A stretch of 64,000 nucleotides of DNA from Oxalobacteraceae bacterium. GTDB taxonomy: Bacteria > Pseudomonadota > Gammaproteobacteria > Burkholderiales > Burkholderiaceae_D. The notes beneath the pieces were generated by a model, which was given only the letters and a program-made list of their open reading frames with translations, did no database searches and had not been told where the DNA came from. Numbering within the stretch: the stretch's first letter is position 1; each line of letters starts with the position of its first letter. The stretch is from assembly GCA_013284265.1 (NCBI GenBank), contig JABTBR010000039.1:1-64000 (forward strand), read 5' to 3'. The translations under genes were made by a program, and so were the position numbers. Shown here one piece after another: positions 40,440 to 49,655 of this stretch.

Positions 40440-42068
40440 TCAGCGCTTGACCTTGCCAAACGCCTCCCCCGCATTCCAGCGTGGCCGCGCCGCATCATTG
40501 GCAATCGCATACCCCAGGTTCAGCGTAAACTGCGCCTGCTGCACCATGCCGCTCAAATCCCAGTCCGCGTGGTACTCGTCGCTGACCCGGTGATAATCCT
40601 GCTTGAAGGCCACCAGCCGCGCCGCCGATGCGGCCGGCGCCTTGACGAATTCAAAGTGCCCATCGCCCGAAAACACGGCCGAACCGACGTTAAAGGCAGG
40701 AATACCCGCCTTGGCAAAATTGAAGTGGTCGGCGCGGAAGTAGGCGCCCGACAAATCTGGAATCGTCGGCGCCAGTGTCAGCCCCATCTTTTTGGCGACC
40801 TTGCCGGCGCTGGCATACAGGCTGCTGCGCTCCGCGCCCGCCACGCCGATGTCGCGGGTGCTGCCGACGAAGTTCATGCTGTCCAGATTCAGGTCGGCCA
40901 CGGTGTCCTTCAGCGGCCAGGCCGGCTGCTGCACGTAGGCGGCGCTGCCCAGCAGGCCCTGTTCCTCGGCCGCCGGCCACAGGAACACCTGGCTGCGCTT
41001 GGCCGGATGGCGCACCGCCTCGGCGGCCATCGCCAGCAGCGCGGCGGCGCCGGAAGCATTGTCGATCGCACCGTTCCAGATATGGTCGGCCCGGTCGCCC
41101 GCTGCGCCCTGTTCATCCATGCCCAGATGGTCCCAGTGCGCCGAGTACACCACCGCCTCGGCCTTCAGCTTCGGATCGGTGCCGGGCACGATGCCGGCCA
41201 CATTGAACTGTTCCACCTGGCGCACTGCGCTGCGCAGCTGCGCATGCATGCGGATGCCCAGGTCGACGGGCGTGAACTCGCGCGTTTCCGCCCTGGCGCG
41301 CAGGGTGTCCAGATCCTGGCCCGCGGCGGCGAACAGGGCGCGTGCCATGTCTTCCGTCAGCCAGCCTTCGAGCGGATTGCCGGCGCCGGCCAGATGGAAG
41401 CGCTCGTGGCTGAAACTGGTGGCCGGCACGTTCCAGTCGTAGGAGGCCGATGGCGTGGTGTGAATCAGCAGTACCCCGGCGGCGCCCTGGCGCACCGCTT
41501 CCTCATATTTGTAGAGCCAGCGGCCGTAATAGGTGTAGGACTTGCCGGCGAAGCGATTGGGTTCGGCGGCGGTGGGCTGGGGATCGTTGACCATCATCAC
41601 CAGCACCTTGCCCTTCATGTCCACGCCCTTGTAGTCGTCCCAGCGTTCCTCCTCGGCGCGCGCGCCGTAGCCGACGAAGACCAGCGGGCCGTCGACCGTC
41701 AGCTCGGCCTTGCCGCTGGAGGTGCCGATCAGGATGTCCTTGCCCAGCACCGGCGTGATGCTGCTGGCGCCGGCCTGGAAGCGCGCCGAGCTGCCGTCGA
41801 GCAGGCGGGTGCCCTCGATGCGCACCGGCTGGCGATAGCCGCCGCCGGCCAGCGGACGCAGGCCGATCACGGCGGCCTGGGTTTCCAGATAGCGCACCGC
41901 CAGATCGCCGCCGCGCTGGCCGGTGCCGCGTCCCTCGAACAGATCGTCGGCCAGGAAGGACAGGTGGGCGCGCAGCGGCGTTTCGGTGACGAGCGGCTGC
42001 TGTTGGGCGAAACCGGGGCTGGTGCACAGGGTCAGGCCGACAGCGGCGGCGATCAGGGTAGGGCGCAT
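40440..42068 (-). CDS. Secreted M28-family zinc metallopeptidase
   Basis: A 542-residue exported protein; start at 42068 with GGAG five bases upstream; signal peptide to GFAQ. A PA-domain-like insert is visible around residues 130-260 (KGKVLVMMVNDPQ, VRQGAAGVLLIHTTP). The two-zinc site is complete: SAHWDHLG (His), GAIDNASGAAALL (Asp), WPAAEEQGLLGS (Glu pair), LNLDSMNF (Asp) and YHRVSDEYH (His). It should act as an aminopeptidase or related exopeptidase in the periplasm or outside. It is convergent with the gene at 37398 and divergent from the helicase. Confidence 0.92.
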   Translation of the reverse strand: MRPTLIAAAVGLTLCTSPGFAQQQPLVTETPLRAHLSFLADDLFEGRGTGQRGGDLAVRYLETQAAVIGLRPLAGGGYRQPVRIEGTRLLDGSSARFQAGASSITPVLGKDILIGTSSGKAELTVDGPLVFVGYGARAEEERWDDYKGVDMKGKVLVMMVNDPQPTAAEPNRFAGKSYTYYGRWLYKYEEAVRQGAAGVLLIHTTPSASYDWNVPATSFSHERFHLAGAGNPLEGWLTEDMARALFAAAGQDLDTLRARAETREFTPVDLGIRMHAQLRSAVRQVEQFNVAGIVPGTDPKLKAEAVVYSAHWDHLGMDEQGAAGDRADHIWNGAIDNASGAAALLAMAAEAVRHPAKRSQVFLWPAAEEQGLLGSAAYVQQPAWPLKDTVADLNLDSMNFVGSTRDIGVAGAERSSLYASAGKVAKKMGLTLAPTIPDLSGAYFRADHFNFAKAGIPAFNVGSAVFSGDGHFEFVKAPAASAARLVAFKQDYHRVSDEYHADWDLSGMVQQAQFTLNLGYAIANDAARPRWNAGEAFGKVKR

Positions 42069-42231
42069 GGGTACTCCGTGAAGGGTAAAAATTAAGCTAT
42101 TTTGGCAGCAAAAAGGCAGCCGAAACAGTCCGTTAAAGTGAAGTTTTATGCCTGTTTGGCCGGGAGAGAGTAAACTAGCGGAAAATTTCTTTCGCAATTA
42201 GGCGATTCGAACAAACTTTGTGAGTGACGCC

Positions 42232-44487
42232 ATGTCTGACAACCCCATTTCCCTCTTCTCCGACCTGAACCTCAGCGAGCCGCTTATCAAGGCCCTGAAG
42301 GAGGTCGGTTACGAGACGCCGTCGCCGATCCAGGCGGCCACGATTCCGCTGCTGCTGGATAACCAGGACGTCCTGGGCCAGGCCCAGACAGGTACCGGCA
42401 AGACCGCCGCTTTCGCGCTGCCTATCCTGTCGCGCATCGACATCCGCCAGACCTCGCCGCAGGCGCTGGTGCTGGCCCCGACCCGCGAACTGGCGATCCA
42501 GGTCGCCGAGGCCTTCCAGACCTACGCATCGCACATTCCCGGCTTCCACGTGCTGCCGATCTACGGCGGCCAGAGCTACGGCCCGCAATTGTCGGCCCTG
42601 CGCCGCGGCGTGCACGTCGTCGTCGGTACGCCCGGCCGCGTCATCGATCACCTGGACAAGGGTTCGCTCGACCTGTCCAAGCTGAAAACCCTGGTGCTGG
42701 ACGAAGCGGACGAAATGCTGCGCATGGGCTTCATCGACGACGTCGAACGCATCCTGCAGGAGACCCCGGACACGCGCCAGACCGCGCTGTTCTCGGCCAC
42801 GATGCCATCGGCCATCCGCCGCATCGCCAACACCTATCTGCGCTCGCCGAAGGAAATCACCGTCGCCGCCAAGACCGGCACGGCTGAAAACATTCGCCAG
42901 CGTTACTGGCTGGTGTCGGGCATGCACAAGCTCGACGCGCTGACCCGCATCCTGGAAGCGGAGAACTTCGACGGCATGATCATCTTCTCGCGCACCAAGC
43001 TCGGTACCGAGGAACTGGCCAGCAAGCTGCAGGCGCGCGGCTTCAGCGCCGCCGCCATCAACGGCGACATTCAGCAGGCCCAGCGCGAACGCACCATCCA
43101 GCAGCTCAAGGATGGCAAGATCGACATCCTGGTCGCCACCGACGTGGCCGCGCGCGGCCTGGACGTGGAACGCATCAGCCACGTGGTCAACTACGACGTG
43201 CCGCACGATCCGGAAAGCTATACCCACCGTATCGGCCGTACCGGCCGTGCCGGCCGCAGCGGCGAAGCGATCCTGTTCATCACCCCGCGCGAAAAAAATC
43301 TGCTGAAAGCCATCGAGCGTTCGACCCGCCAGCCTATCGGCATGCTGGAACTGCCTAGTATCCAGGCCGTCAACGATGTGCGTATCGCCAAATTCAAGAG
43401 CCAGATCAGCGAGACGCTGGCGCTGGGCGAACTGGAACAGTTCCAGTCCCTGATCGAAGACTTCGAGCGCGAGCAGAACATCCCCGCCATCGAAATCGCA
43501 GCCGCACTGGCCAAGATGGCACGCGGCGATGTGCCGCTGCTGCTGGACAAAAAGCAGCAGAGCGCCGCCTCCTCCTGGGAAGACCGCCCGGTGCGCCAGG
43601 CCAGTTTCGACCGTCCCGAGCGCAGCGACCGCAATGAGCGTTTCGAGCGCGACCGCACCGAACGCAGCGAACGTTTCCCTAAAAAGGAACGCATCGTGCG
43701 CGCCGCCGATCCAGGCATGCAGACCTACCGCATCGAAGTGGGCTACCAGCACGGCGTCAAGCCGGGCAATATCGTCGGCGCCATCGCCAACGAAGGCGGC
43801 GTCGATTCCAAGTTCATCGGCCGTATCGAGATCTACGACGACTACAGCGTGCTCGATCTGCCGGACACACTGCCGGCCGAGCAGCTCGACCACCTGGCCA
43901 TGATCAAGGTTGCCGGCCAGCAGCTGCGCATCAGCCGCGACGGCGAAGGCGGCGCGCCATCGTCCGCCCCGGCGTCGGCACCGGCCCCGCGCGCCGCGCC
44001 AGCCGCGCGTCCTTCCGCACCGGCGTTTGCCCCTGCGGCAGCGGCGCCAGCCCGTCCTGCGGCCTCGCCGCTGGCCAAGGCGGCCCATGTTGAACGTGCC
44101 GACCTGGACGAAGCACCGGCCAAGAAGAAAAAAGACAAGCCAGCCAAGGCCCAGCTGCCGATGAGCGCCTTCCGCATCGAGGTAGGCAGCAATCAGGCCG
44201 CCACGCCGAGCAATATCGTCGGCGCCATCGCCAACGAAGCGGGCCTGGAAGCCAAGCATATCGGCCGTATCGAGATCTTCGATACCTACAGCATGCTGGA
44301 ACTGCCAGCGGGCATGCCGGACGATATCTTCCAGCACCTGGGCAAAGTATGGGTGGGCGGCCAGCAGCTGCGCATCAGCCATGCCGACCAGATGCCGCCG
44401 GAATCGACCAAATCGACCCCGCCGCGCAAACCGATGCCAGGCAAGCCGGCGGACAAGTTCAGGTCCAAGGGCAAGCCGAAGTATTAA
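42232..44487 (+). CDS. deaD: DEAD-box RNA helicase with two DbpA RNA-binding domains
   Basis: A 751-residue helicase. Motifs: Q (SPIQAATIPLLL), I (AQTGTGKT), Ia (PTRELA), II (VLDEADEML), III (SAT), IV (IIFSRT), V (ATDVAARGLD) and VI (HRIGRTGRAGR). A dimerisation helix region follows to about 430. Two DbpA-type RNA-binding domains lie near 497-570 (YRIEVGYQHGVKPGNIVGAI) and 644-715 (FRIEVGSNQAATPSNIVGAI); one is usual for DeaD/CsdA. A K- and A/P-rich linker joins them, and the tail is basic. It remodels RNA in ribosome assembly or mRNA decay, especially in the cold. The start follows GTGAGTGACGCC; no strong Shine-Dalgarno. Confidence 0.94.
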   Translation: MSDNPISLFSDLNLSEPLIKALKEVGYETPSPIQAATIPLLLDNQDVLGQAQTGTGKTAAFALPILSRIDIRQTSPQALVLAPTRELAIQVAEAFQTYASHIPGFHVLPIYGGQSYGPQLSALRRGVHVVVGTPGRVIDHLDKGSLDLSKLKTLVLDEADEMLRMGFIDDVERILQETPDTRQTALFSATMPSAIRRIANTYLRSPKEITVAAKTGTAENIRQRYWLVSGMHKLDALTRILEAENFDGMIIFSRTKLGTEELASKLQARGFSAAAINGDIQQAQRERTIQQLKDGKIDILVATDVAARGLDVERISHVVNYDVPHDPESYTHRIGRTGRAGRSGEAILFITPREKNLLKAIERSTRQPIGMLELPSIQAVNDVRIAKFKSQISETLALGELEQFQSLIEDFEREQNIPAIEIAAALAKMARGDVPLLLDKKQQSAASSWEDRPVRQASFDRPERSDRNERFERDRTERSERFPKKERIVRAADPGMQTYRIEVGYQHGVKPGNIVGAIANEGGVDSKFIGRIEIYDDYSVLDLPDTLPAEQLDHLAMIKVAGQQLRISRDGEGGAPSSAPASAPAPRAAPAARPSAPAFAPAAAAPARPAASPLAKAAHVERADLDEAPAKKKKDKPAKAQLPMSAFRIEVGSNQAATPSNIVGAIANEAGLEAKHIGRIEIFDTYSMLELPAGMPDDIFQHLGKVWVGGQQLRISHADQMPPESTKSTPPRKPMPGKPADKFRSKGKPKY

Positions 44488-44530
44488 TACAGGTGACATG
44501 ACGGCCGTCGCGCCGTCATTGCGCAGCAGG

Positions 44531-44589
44531 AAAAACTGCCAGCATCGAACGCGCCCCCCAGGTCGCGTTCGATGCTGGCAGTTTTTTTT
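44531..44589 (+). terminator. Strong terminator of the helicase gene
   Basis: aaaaactgccagcatcgaac and its complement form a stem of about 24 bp with a small G/C loop, followed by eight T. Confidence 0.85.
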
Positions 44590-44615
44590 AAACGCCACTG
44601 CGTCGCTTTTTTTTT

Positions 44616-44682
44616 AAAACCCACGGCGTAACCCTGGGGTCAGACCCGACGGGTCTGACCCCGGCTCTTTGCCGTGGGTTTT
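44616..44682. repeat. Intergenic palindromic repeat, copy 3
   Basis: aaaacccacggcgtaaccct at the left and ccgtgggtttt at the right, core ggtcagacccgacgggtctgacc. This copy and copy 4 bracket the TnsB-like gene. Confidence 0.9.
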
Positions 44683-44764
44683 AATCCAGCCCCGCCTCTT
44701 TTATCCCCTGCCACATGCAAGTGCGCACAGCTGCGGTGCAGCGATGTTGCGTTGCACCAAAACA

Positions 44765-44780
44765 AAGCTTGATCAAGCTT
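44765..44780. promoter_or_regulatory. Perfect 16-bp palindrome upstream of the small ORF
   Basis: AAGCTTGATCAAGCTT, 155 bases upstream of the small ORF at 44935, in an AT-rich stretch. It may be an operator; the region 44683-44934 otherwise shows no gene. Confidence 0.4.
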
Positions 44781-44934
44781 AAATTGTGTCTTTATGGAAA
44801 TATAAATCCAGGCTGCACAGAGGGAAACTTGCAAACCGCTGGCTTGGCCCGGAACTTGCAACATAGGCAGTACATTCCTTACAACAGGCATTCAGTTCAG
44901 TGCCCTTCAATGAGACATGTTGGGAGTCGTCACA

Positions 44935-45093
44935 ATGAGCATGTTCAGGAATCTTTTGCGTGTACTGGCCCAATCGGTGGAAGCGGGCCTGATTACTCCA
45001 AGCGAGCCGGGCGCTACGCCCGTCATTTTCGTCAACACCAAGCCGTTCCGGGTCAACGGCCCGGCCAGCTTTGCGCCTGGGGGACGCGACTGA
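44935..45093 (+). CDS. 52-residue ORF coupled to the TnsB-like gene
   Basis: ATG at 44935 with GGGAG nine bases upstream. It reads MSMFRNLLRVLAQSVEAGLI at the start and ends ASFAPGGRD, with VIFVNTKPFRVN in between. Its TGA overlaps the ATG of the next gene (TGATG at 45091-45095), a classic translational-coupling arrangement. It has no signal peptide, and I do not recognise it; it is too small to be a TnsA. It could be a small accessory protein or a leader that sets translation of the following gene. Confidence 0.55.
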   Translation: MSMFRNLLRVLAQSVEAGLITPSEPGATPVIFVNTKPFRVNGPASFAPGGRD

Positions 45094-47090
45094 TGTTGCT
45101 GCGAAACGATCTGCTGCACTATCCGCAGCAGGCGCGTACCGTGCGCCTGCTGTGGATCGATCCCGGCCAGCGCCACGGCTATGTGTTCGACGTGCGCGCC
45201 GGTTCGGCCGAGGTGGAGCGCGTGCCGCTGGCGCGGCTGCAGGAAGAGCTGCGCAGCGGGCTGGCGCAGCTGCTCACTTCCGACCCCTATCTGGTGCTGG
45301 CGCACCAGTCGCTGCTGCCGCCCAAACACCTGGCGCTGCGCGCGCGCGCCTGGGCCATCGTCGAAACGCTGGTGCGAAGCGAGCCCGATATCTACGATCC
45401 GCGCCGGCGCAGCGCGCTGGTGGCGCAGGTGGCCGAGCGCCACAGCGTGTCCCATCCCACCGTCTACCGCTATCTGCGGCGCTACTGGCAGCGCGGCCAG
45501 ACCCCGAACGCGCTGCTGCCCGATTACGCCAATTCCGGCGCGCCCGGCAAGGTGCGCGCCATCTCGGCCGGCGTGCAGCGCGGCCGCCCGCGCAAGCCCG
45601 GCGCCGCGCCCGGCCTGAATGTCGATGAAGATATCCGCCGCGTGTTCCGCGTGGCGGTGGCGCGCTACGCCGCCATGCACGACAGTTTTTCGCGCCGCGG
45701 CGCCTTCCGCCAGATGATCGGCGAATTTTTCCGTCCGCGCCGGATCGATCCGGCCAGTGGTCGCATCGCCTGCGACGCGCCCTACTGCGCGGCGCCGGTA
45801 CTGCCTACCTTTGGGCAGTTCAATTACTGGCTCGAGCAGGACGACGACTGTCCGCCGCAGCTACGCCAGCGCCGCGTGCCGTCGGCGCTGCGGCGCGGAC
45901 GCGTGGCGCACGACCAGGCCGACCGCGCCGGCCAGCTGGCGCAGGACGCGCTGTTTGCCCGATCCTTCCAGCCAGCGCCCGATCGCTTGCCCACTCCGGG
46001 CAGCCTGGCCACGCTGGCCAGCGATCCGGCGCTTGCGGCGCAGCCGCTGCCTGGCCTGGGCCGTCCCGGTGCCAGCTTCTATCTGGAAGCGGTGCGTGCC
46101 GATGTCCAGCTGGTGTCGCGCGCCGATCGCAGCCAGGTGCTGGGCCGTCCGCTGATCTACCTGGCGGTCGATAGCTTCAGCCGCATGGTATGCGGCATGT
46201 ACCTGAGCCTGGAGCCGCTGTCGTGGGCCGATGCCCTGCTGGCGCTGGCGAACTGCGGCGCCGACAAGCAGCGCTACTGCCAGCTGCACGAACTGGCGAT
46301 CGAACCCGCGCTGTGGCCCTGCCAGCATCTGCCGCAGGCGCTGCAACTGCATCCGGCCCTGGCCGCCGGCTGGCAGGGCGATGCGCTGCTGAACAACTTC
46401 AATCTGCAGCCTAGCGTCTGCGCCACCGGGCCGGATGACTGGAAGGGCGTGCTGGAACGGCGCTTCCGTCTGATCGATCCGACCGAGGCCGGCGGGAGTG
46501 CCGGCGGCAGGCTCGATGGCGTGCTCGATCTGGCCCAGTGCCAGCGCATCGTGATCGAAGCCATCCTGCACTACAACAACCACTACCGTGTCGATGCGGC
46601 TGGTGGCGCCAGCCCGCGCGCGCTGTGGGAACGCGGCCAGGCCGAACGTGGCGCCAGCCTGAAAAGCTATCCGGAACAGCTGCTGCGCTGCTGCCTGATG
46701 CCGGCCATGGCGGCCAGCGTCACCGCCGACGGCATCCTGCTGCACGGCAGTTACTACACCTGCGCGCGCGCCATCGATGAAGCCTGGTTCGAGCGCGCGC
46801 GCCAGCGCGGCCAGTGGCAGGTGATGGTGGCCGCCGACGCGAACGCGCTCGACCTGATCTATCTGCTCGATGCGCGCAATACGATGCAGTTCCACGCCTG
46901 CCATCCGACGGAACGCAGCCAGGCACATGGCCCGCTGGCCGCGGCGGAAATCGCTGCGCTGCGCGGCAGCGGCGCGCTGTCCGCGGTCGGCGTGTCCGCT
47001 GTCGTCAGCGTGCCTGCCGTTCCCGTTGCCGCAATCAATCCACCTGTCTACACGGGCAGCGTGCACCACCAGGCGGCGTTCACCGTCTGA
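45093..47090 (+). CDS. TnsB/Mu-type transposase-like protein with altered DDE triad
   Basis: A 665-residue protein resembling Tn7 TnsB. An N-terminal helix-turn-helix lies near residues 110-135 (VAERHSVSHPTVYRYLRRYW). The integrase core shows DVQLVSRADRSQVLGRPLIY, LAVDSFSRMVCGMYLSLEPL and DWKGVLERRFRL. TnsB uses Asp273, Asp361 and Glu396 (spacing 88 and 35). Here exactly that spacing places Glu332, His420 and Glu455, so two of three metal ligands are changed. No TnsA, TnsC or clear transposon ends are seen. A domesticated DNA-binding protein is more likely than an active transposase. It lies between two copies of the intergenic repeat. Confidence 0.8.
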   Translation: MLLRNDLLHYPQQARTVRLLWIDPGQRHGYVFDVRAGSAEVERVPLARLQEELRSGLAQLLTSDPYLVLAHQSLLPPKHLALRARAWAIVETLVRSEPDIYDPRRRSALVAQVAERHSVSHPTVYRYLRRYWQRGQTPNALLPDYANSGAPGKVRAISAGVQRGRPRKPGAAPGLNVDEDIRRVFRVAVARYAAMHDSFSRRGAFRQMIGEFFRPRRIDPASGRIACDAPYCAAPVLPTFGQFNYWLEQDDDCPPQLRQRRVPSALRRGRVAHDQADRAGQLAQDALFARSFQPAPDRLPTPGSLATLASDPALAAQPLPGLGRPGASFYLEAVRADVQLVSRADRSQVLGRPLIYLAVDSFSRMVCGMYLSLEPLSWADALLALANCGADKQRYCQLHELAIEPALWPCQHLPQALQLHPALAAGWQGDALLNNFNLQPSVCATGPDDWKGVLERRFRLIDPTEAGGSAGGRLDGVLDLAQCQRIVIEAILHYNNHYRVDAAGGASPRALWERGQAERGASLKSYPEQLLRCCLMPAMAASVTADGILLHGSYYTCARAIDEAWFERARQRGQWQVMVAADANALDLIYLLDARNTMQFHACHPTERSQAHGPLAAAEIAALRGSGALSAVGVSAVVSVPAVPVAAINPPVYTGSVHHQAAFTV

Positions 47091-47129
47091 TCCCTCATGC
47101 CGCCAACGCGGGCATGCCACGACGCTTTT

Positions 47130-47197
47130 AAAACCCACGGCGTACCCCTGGGGTCTGACCCGCCGGGTCAGACCCCGGCTCTTTGCCGTGGGTTTTT
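47130..47197. repeat. Intergenic palindromic repeat, copy 4
   Basis: aaaacccacggcgtacccct at the left and ccgtgggttttt at the right, same inner core as copy 1, 39 bases after the TnsB-like stop. Confidence 0.9.
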
Positions 47198-47354
47198 GGC
47201 AGCCATCGCCGGCCCATAAACGATGCTATTTCCAAAAAAACTGCCTCTTCGTGGTGCGATGTGCTGTTGCACGCTGTCCGTATACGCCTGCGCTTGAGCG
47301 TCCGGCTAGCTTCGTTCGTAATTATTTTTCAACTATTACGGTGCCAGTACGAGG

Positions 47355-47505
47355 AACAAAGTGTAGCTCGCATAAACAAAGTATGGCGCTAAATATCAGC
47401 GTGCCGACGCATTCAGACAGCCTTCTTGAAAACCATAATAACTTTGTTTATCGCCTTTAGGTAAAGGCTGTATTAAAAGGCATGAGATGCAAAAATAGCT
47501 TTGTT
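47355..47505. promoter_or_regulatory. Cluster of AACAAAG motifs upstream of the sigma-54 promoter
   Basis: AACAAAGT occurs at 47355-47362 and 47375-47382, exactly 20 bp apart. Inverted forms are ACTTTGTT at 47441-47448 and CTTTGTT at 47499-47505. The copies at 47373 and 47441 extend to a perfect 10-base inverted pair (TAAACAAAGT / ACTTTGTTTA). A palindrome gcctttaggtaaaggc lies at 47453-47468. These are likely binding sites for an enhancer-binding activator. Confidence 0.5.
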
Positions 47506-47551
47506 TGGCGTTCTTTTTGCGCAAATTTTTGCGCTGTTTTCGGGCGCTGTT

Positions 47552-47567
47552 TGGCACGCCGTTTGCT
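47552..47567 (+). promoter_or_regulatory. Sigma-54 (RpoN) promoter
   Basis: TGGCACG-CCGT-TTGCT matches the -24/-12 consensus at every position, with GG and GC 10 bases apart. Transcription should start near 47578, giving a 43-base leader to the start at 47621. Confidence 0.75.
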
Positions 47568-47620
47568 ATATCACTTGCATGGAGCTACCACGGATTTTTC
47601 AATGCAAGGTGAGGGCGAAG

Positions 47621-49210
47621 ATGGCTAGTGCGAACGCGAAGTCGATTACCCGCAGAGATTTTCTGTACCGTGCCGCCGCCGTTGGCGGAACCGGTCTGCT
47701 GTTCAATACCATGAGCGCCTGGGGCTTGGGGATAGCCTCCACCGCGGCGGCGCCACCGCAGCTGAGCGGTAGCGGAAAGGGTAAAAAAATCCTGATACTC
47801 GGTGCCGGTCTGGCCGGCATGACGGCGGCCTATGAACTGGGCAAGCTGGGTTATGCGGTGCAGATCCTGGAAGCGCGCTCCTTTGCCGGTGGGCGCTGCC
47901 AGACGGCCCGCAAGGGCTTTACGCTGACCGAACTTGGTGGCGATGCGCAGACCTGCGGCTTCGATGAGGGCGAATACATCAACCACGGCCCCTGGCGCAT
48001 CCCGTATCACCACCAGTCCACGCTGCACTACACGCGCCAGTTCGGGATTGCGCTGGAGGTGATGGTCAACGATAACGACAACTCCTTTGTCTATCTGGAG
48101 AACGGCGGTCCGCTATCGAAGCAGCGCCTGCGTCCGGCCCAGATCAAGGCCGACATGCGCGGCAATGTGGCCGAGCTGCTGGCCAAGACGGTCCAGGCCA
48201 AGGCGCTCGATCAGGAATTGAGCAGCGACGACAAGCATCTGTTGCTCGACTATCTGGCGCATGAGGGCCAGCTTGCCGCCAGCGACCTGCGCTACAAGGG
48301 CCGCAGCGGCCGTGGCTATGCCATCAATCCCGGCGCCGGGATGGTGCCCGGCGCGGGCACCCCGTCCGATCCGCTCGGCTTCAAGGATCTGCTGGCATCG
48401 AAGGTCGGTCACGTCTATAGCGCGGTGCAGGACTTCCCGATGCAGAACACCATGTTCCAGCCGGTGGGCGGCATGGACCAGATTGCGCGCGCTTTCGAAA
48501 AGCGCGTCGGCAAGACCATTCGCTATCAGGCCGAGGTGCAGAGCATCCGCCAGAACGACAAGGGCGTGACCGTCAACTGGAAGGACAGCGCCAGCGGCAA
48601 GCTGGCCAGCGCCAGTGCCGACTACTGCATCTGCACGATACCGCTGTCGGTGCTGCGCACCATAGACAGCGATTTTTCGGACAGCTTCAAGCAGGCCATT
48701 GCCTCGGTGGCCTATGCGCCGGTGGGCAAGATCGGCCTGCAGATGAAGCGCCGTTTTTGGGAAGAGGAGGATCACATCTATGGCGGCCACGTTCTCACCG
48801 ATATCAAAGGGATCAATACAATTTCCCTGCCTTCGGCCGGATGGCAGAAGAAAAAAGGCGTGCTCCTCGGGTACTACCACTACCAAACCGCCGCCATCGA
48901 AATCAGTGCGCTGACGCCGGCCGAACGGGTCGAATTTGCGCTCGCCGCCGGCGAGAAAATCTTCCCAGCTTACCGCGACAGCTTCGAGTCCGCCTTCTCG
49001 GTGGCCTGGCACCGCGTGCGCTACAACCTCGGTGGCTGGGCCGAGTGGAGCGACAAGAGCCGCGCCAAGGCTTACCCGCTGCTCAACGAAGGGCAGGGCA
49101 GGGTGCTGCTGGCCGGTGAACACATGAGCTACCTGACCGGATGGCAGGCCGGTGCGATCGAGTCGGCCTGGCAGCAGATCGCCCGCATCCATGAAAGGGC
49201 CAGCGCATGA
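47621..49210 (+). CDS. Tat-exported flavin amine oxidase/dehydrogenase
   Basis: A 529-residue FAD enzyme. The twin-arginine signal SITRRDFLYRAAAVGGTG sends it folded to the periplasm. FAD binding: ILILGAGLAGMTAAYELGKL and EARSFAGGRCQT; C-terminal flavin motif LLAGEHMSYLTGWQAGAIES. The family (monoamine and L-amino-acid oxidases) oxidises an amine to an imine. Start at 47621 has GAGGGCGAAG directly upstream. It overlaps the next gene, a cytochrome c, by 4 bases (ATGA), which suggests electrons go to cytochrome c rather than to oxygen. First gene of a sigma-54 operon. The substrate is unknown. Confidence 0.9.
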   Translation: MASANAKSITRRDFLYRAAAVGGTGLLFNTMSAWGLGIASTAAAPPQLSGSGKGKKILILGAGLAGMTAAYELGKLGYAVQILEARSFAGGRCQTARKGFTLTELGGDAQTCGFDEGEYINHGPWRIPYHHQSTLHYTRQFGIALEVMVNDNDNSFVYLENGGPLSKQRLRPAQIKADMRGNVAELLAKTVQAKALDQELSSDDKHLLLDYLAHEGQLAASDLRYKGRSGRGYAINPGAGMVPGAGTPSDPLGFKDLLASKVGHVYSAVQDFPMQNTMFQPVGGMDQIARAFEKRVGKTIRYQAEVQSIRQNDKGVTVNWKDSASGKLASASADYCICTIPLSVLRTIDSDFSDSFKQAIASVAYAPVGKIGLQMKRRFWEEEDHIYGGHVLTDIKGINTISLPSAGWQKKKGVLLGYYHYQTAAIEISALTPAERVEFALAAGEKIFPAYRDSFESAFSVAWHRVRYNLGGWAEWSDKSRAKAYPLLNEGQGRVLLAGEHMSYLTGWQAGAIESAWQQIARIHERASA

Positions 49211-49623
49211 AGTCCGGCTTCACTATCGGCCGCCTGCTGGCCGCCGCGCTCCCGGTCCTGCTGTGCGTGGCCCCCACCGCGCAGGGGCAGGACATGGACG
49301 GCAAGGCGCTGTTCCAGAAAAACTGCGCGGCCTGCCATCAGGCCAATGGACGCGGCATCCCCGGCGCCTTTCCCGCGCTGGCAGGGAATGCCTTCGTTAA
49401 AGGCCGGCCGGAAGAGGTGGCCGCCGTGCTGTTGAAGGGGCGCGGCGGCATGCCCGATTTTTCCGCCAGCCTGAGTGACCGCGACATCGCCAGCGTGCTT
49501 ACTTTCGTGCGCAGCAACTGGGGCAATGGCGCCGCGCCGCTGGCAGAACCGGAAGTGCAGGCACTGCGCGTCAGCCTGCAGGTCGATCCCTTTAATAACG
49601 GCCAGCTGTCCAACAAGCACTGA
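49207..49623 (+). CDS. Periplasmic cytochrome c
   Basis: A 138-residue class I cytochrome c. Signal peptide to AQGQ. Heme site CAACH near residue 40 and axial Met in GRGGMPDF. The end is extended by about 30 residues (LRVSLQVDPFNNGQLSNKH). It likely takes electrons from the flavoenzyme encoded just before it and passes them to the respiratory chain. The ATGA overlap with the upstream gene supports tight co-expression. Confidence 0.92.
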   Translation: MKSGFTIGRLLAAALPVLLCVAPTAQGQDMDGKALFQKNCAACHQANGRGIPGAFPALAGNAFVKGRPEEVAAVLLKGRGGMPDFSASLSDRDIASVLTFVRSNWGNGAAPLAEPEVQALRVSLQVDPFNNGQLSNKH

Positions 49624-49655
49624 GCCTGCCAGTTTCCTACCTACCGAGAGGACCC

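Noticed and set aside
40190..40510. A 106-codon minus-strand frame across the expanded repeat
   Set aside because: It spans the intergenic repeat and the end of the GGDEF-EAL gene and has no independent support.
44616..47197. Palindromic repeats flanking the TnsB-like gene read as transposon ends
   Set aside because: They are in the same orientation, also occur next to unrelated genes and have terminator-like structure; no target-site duplication was seen.
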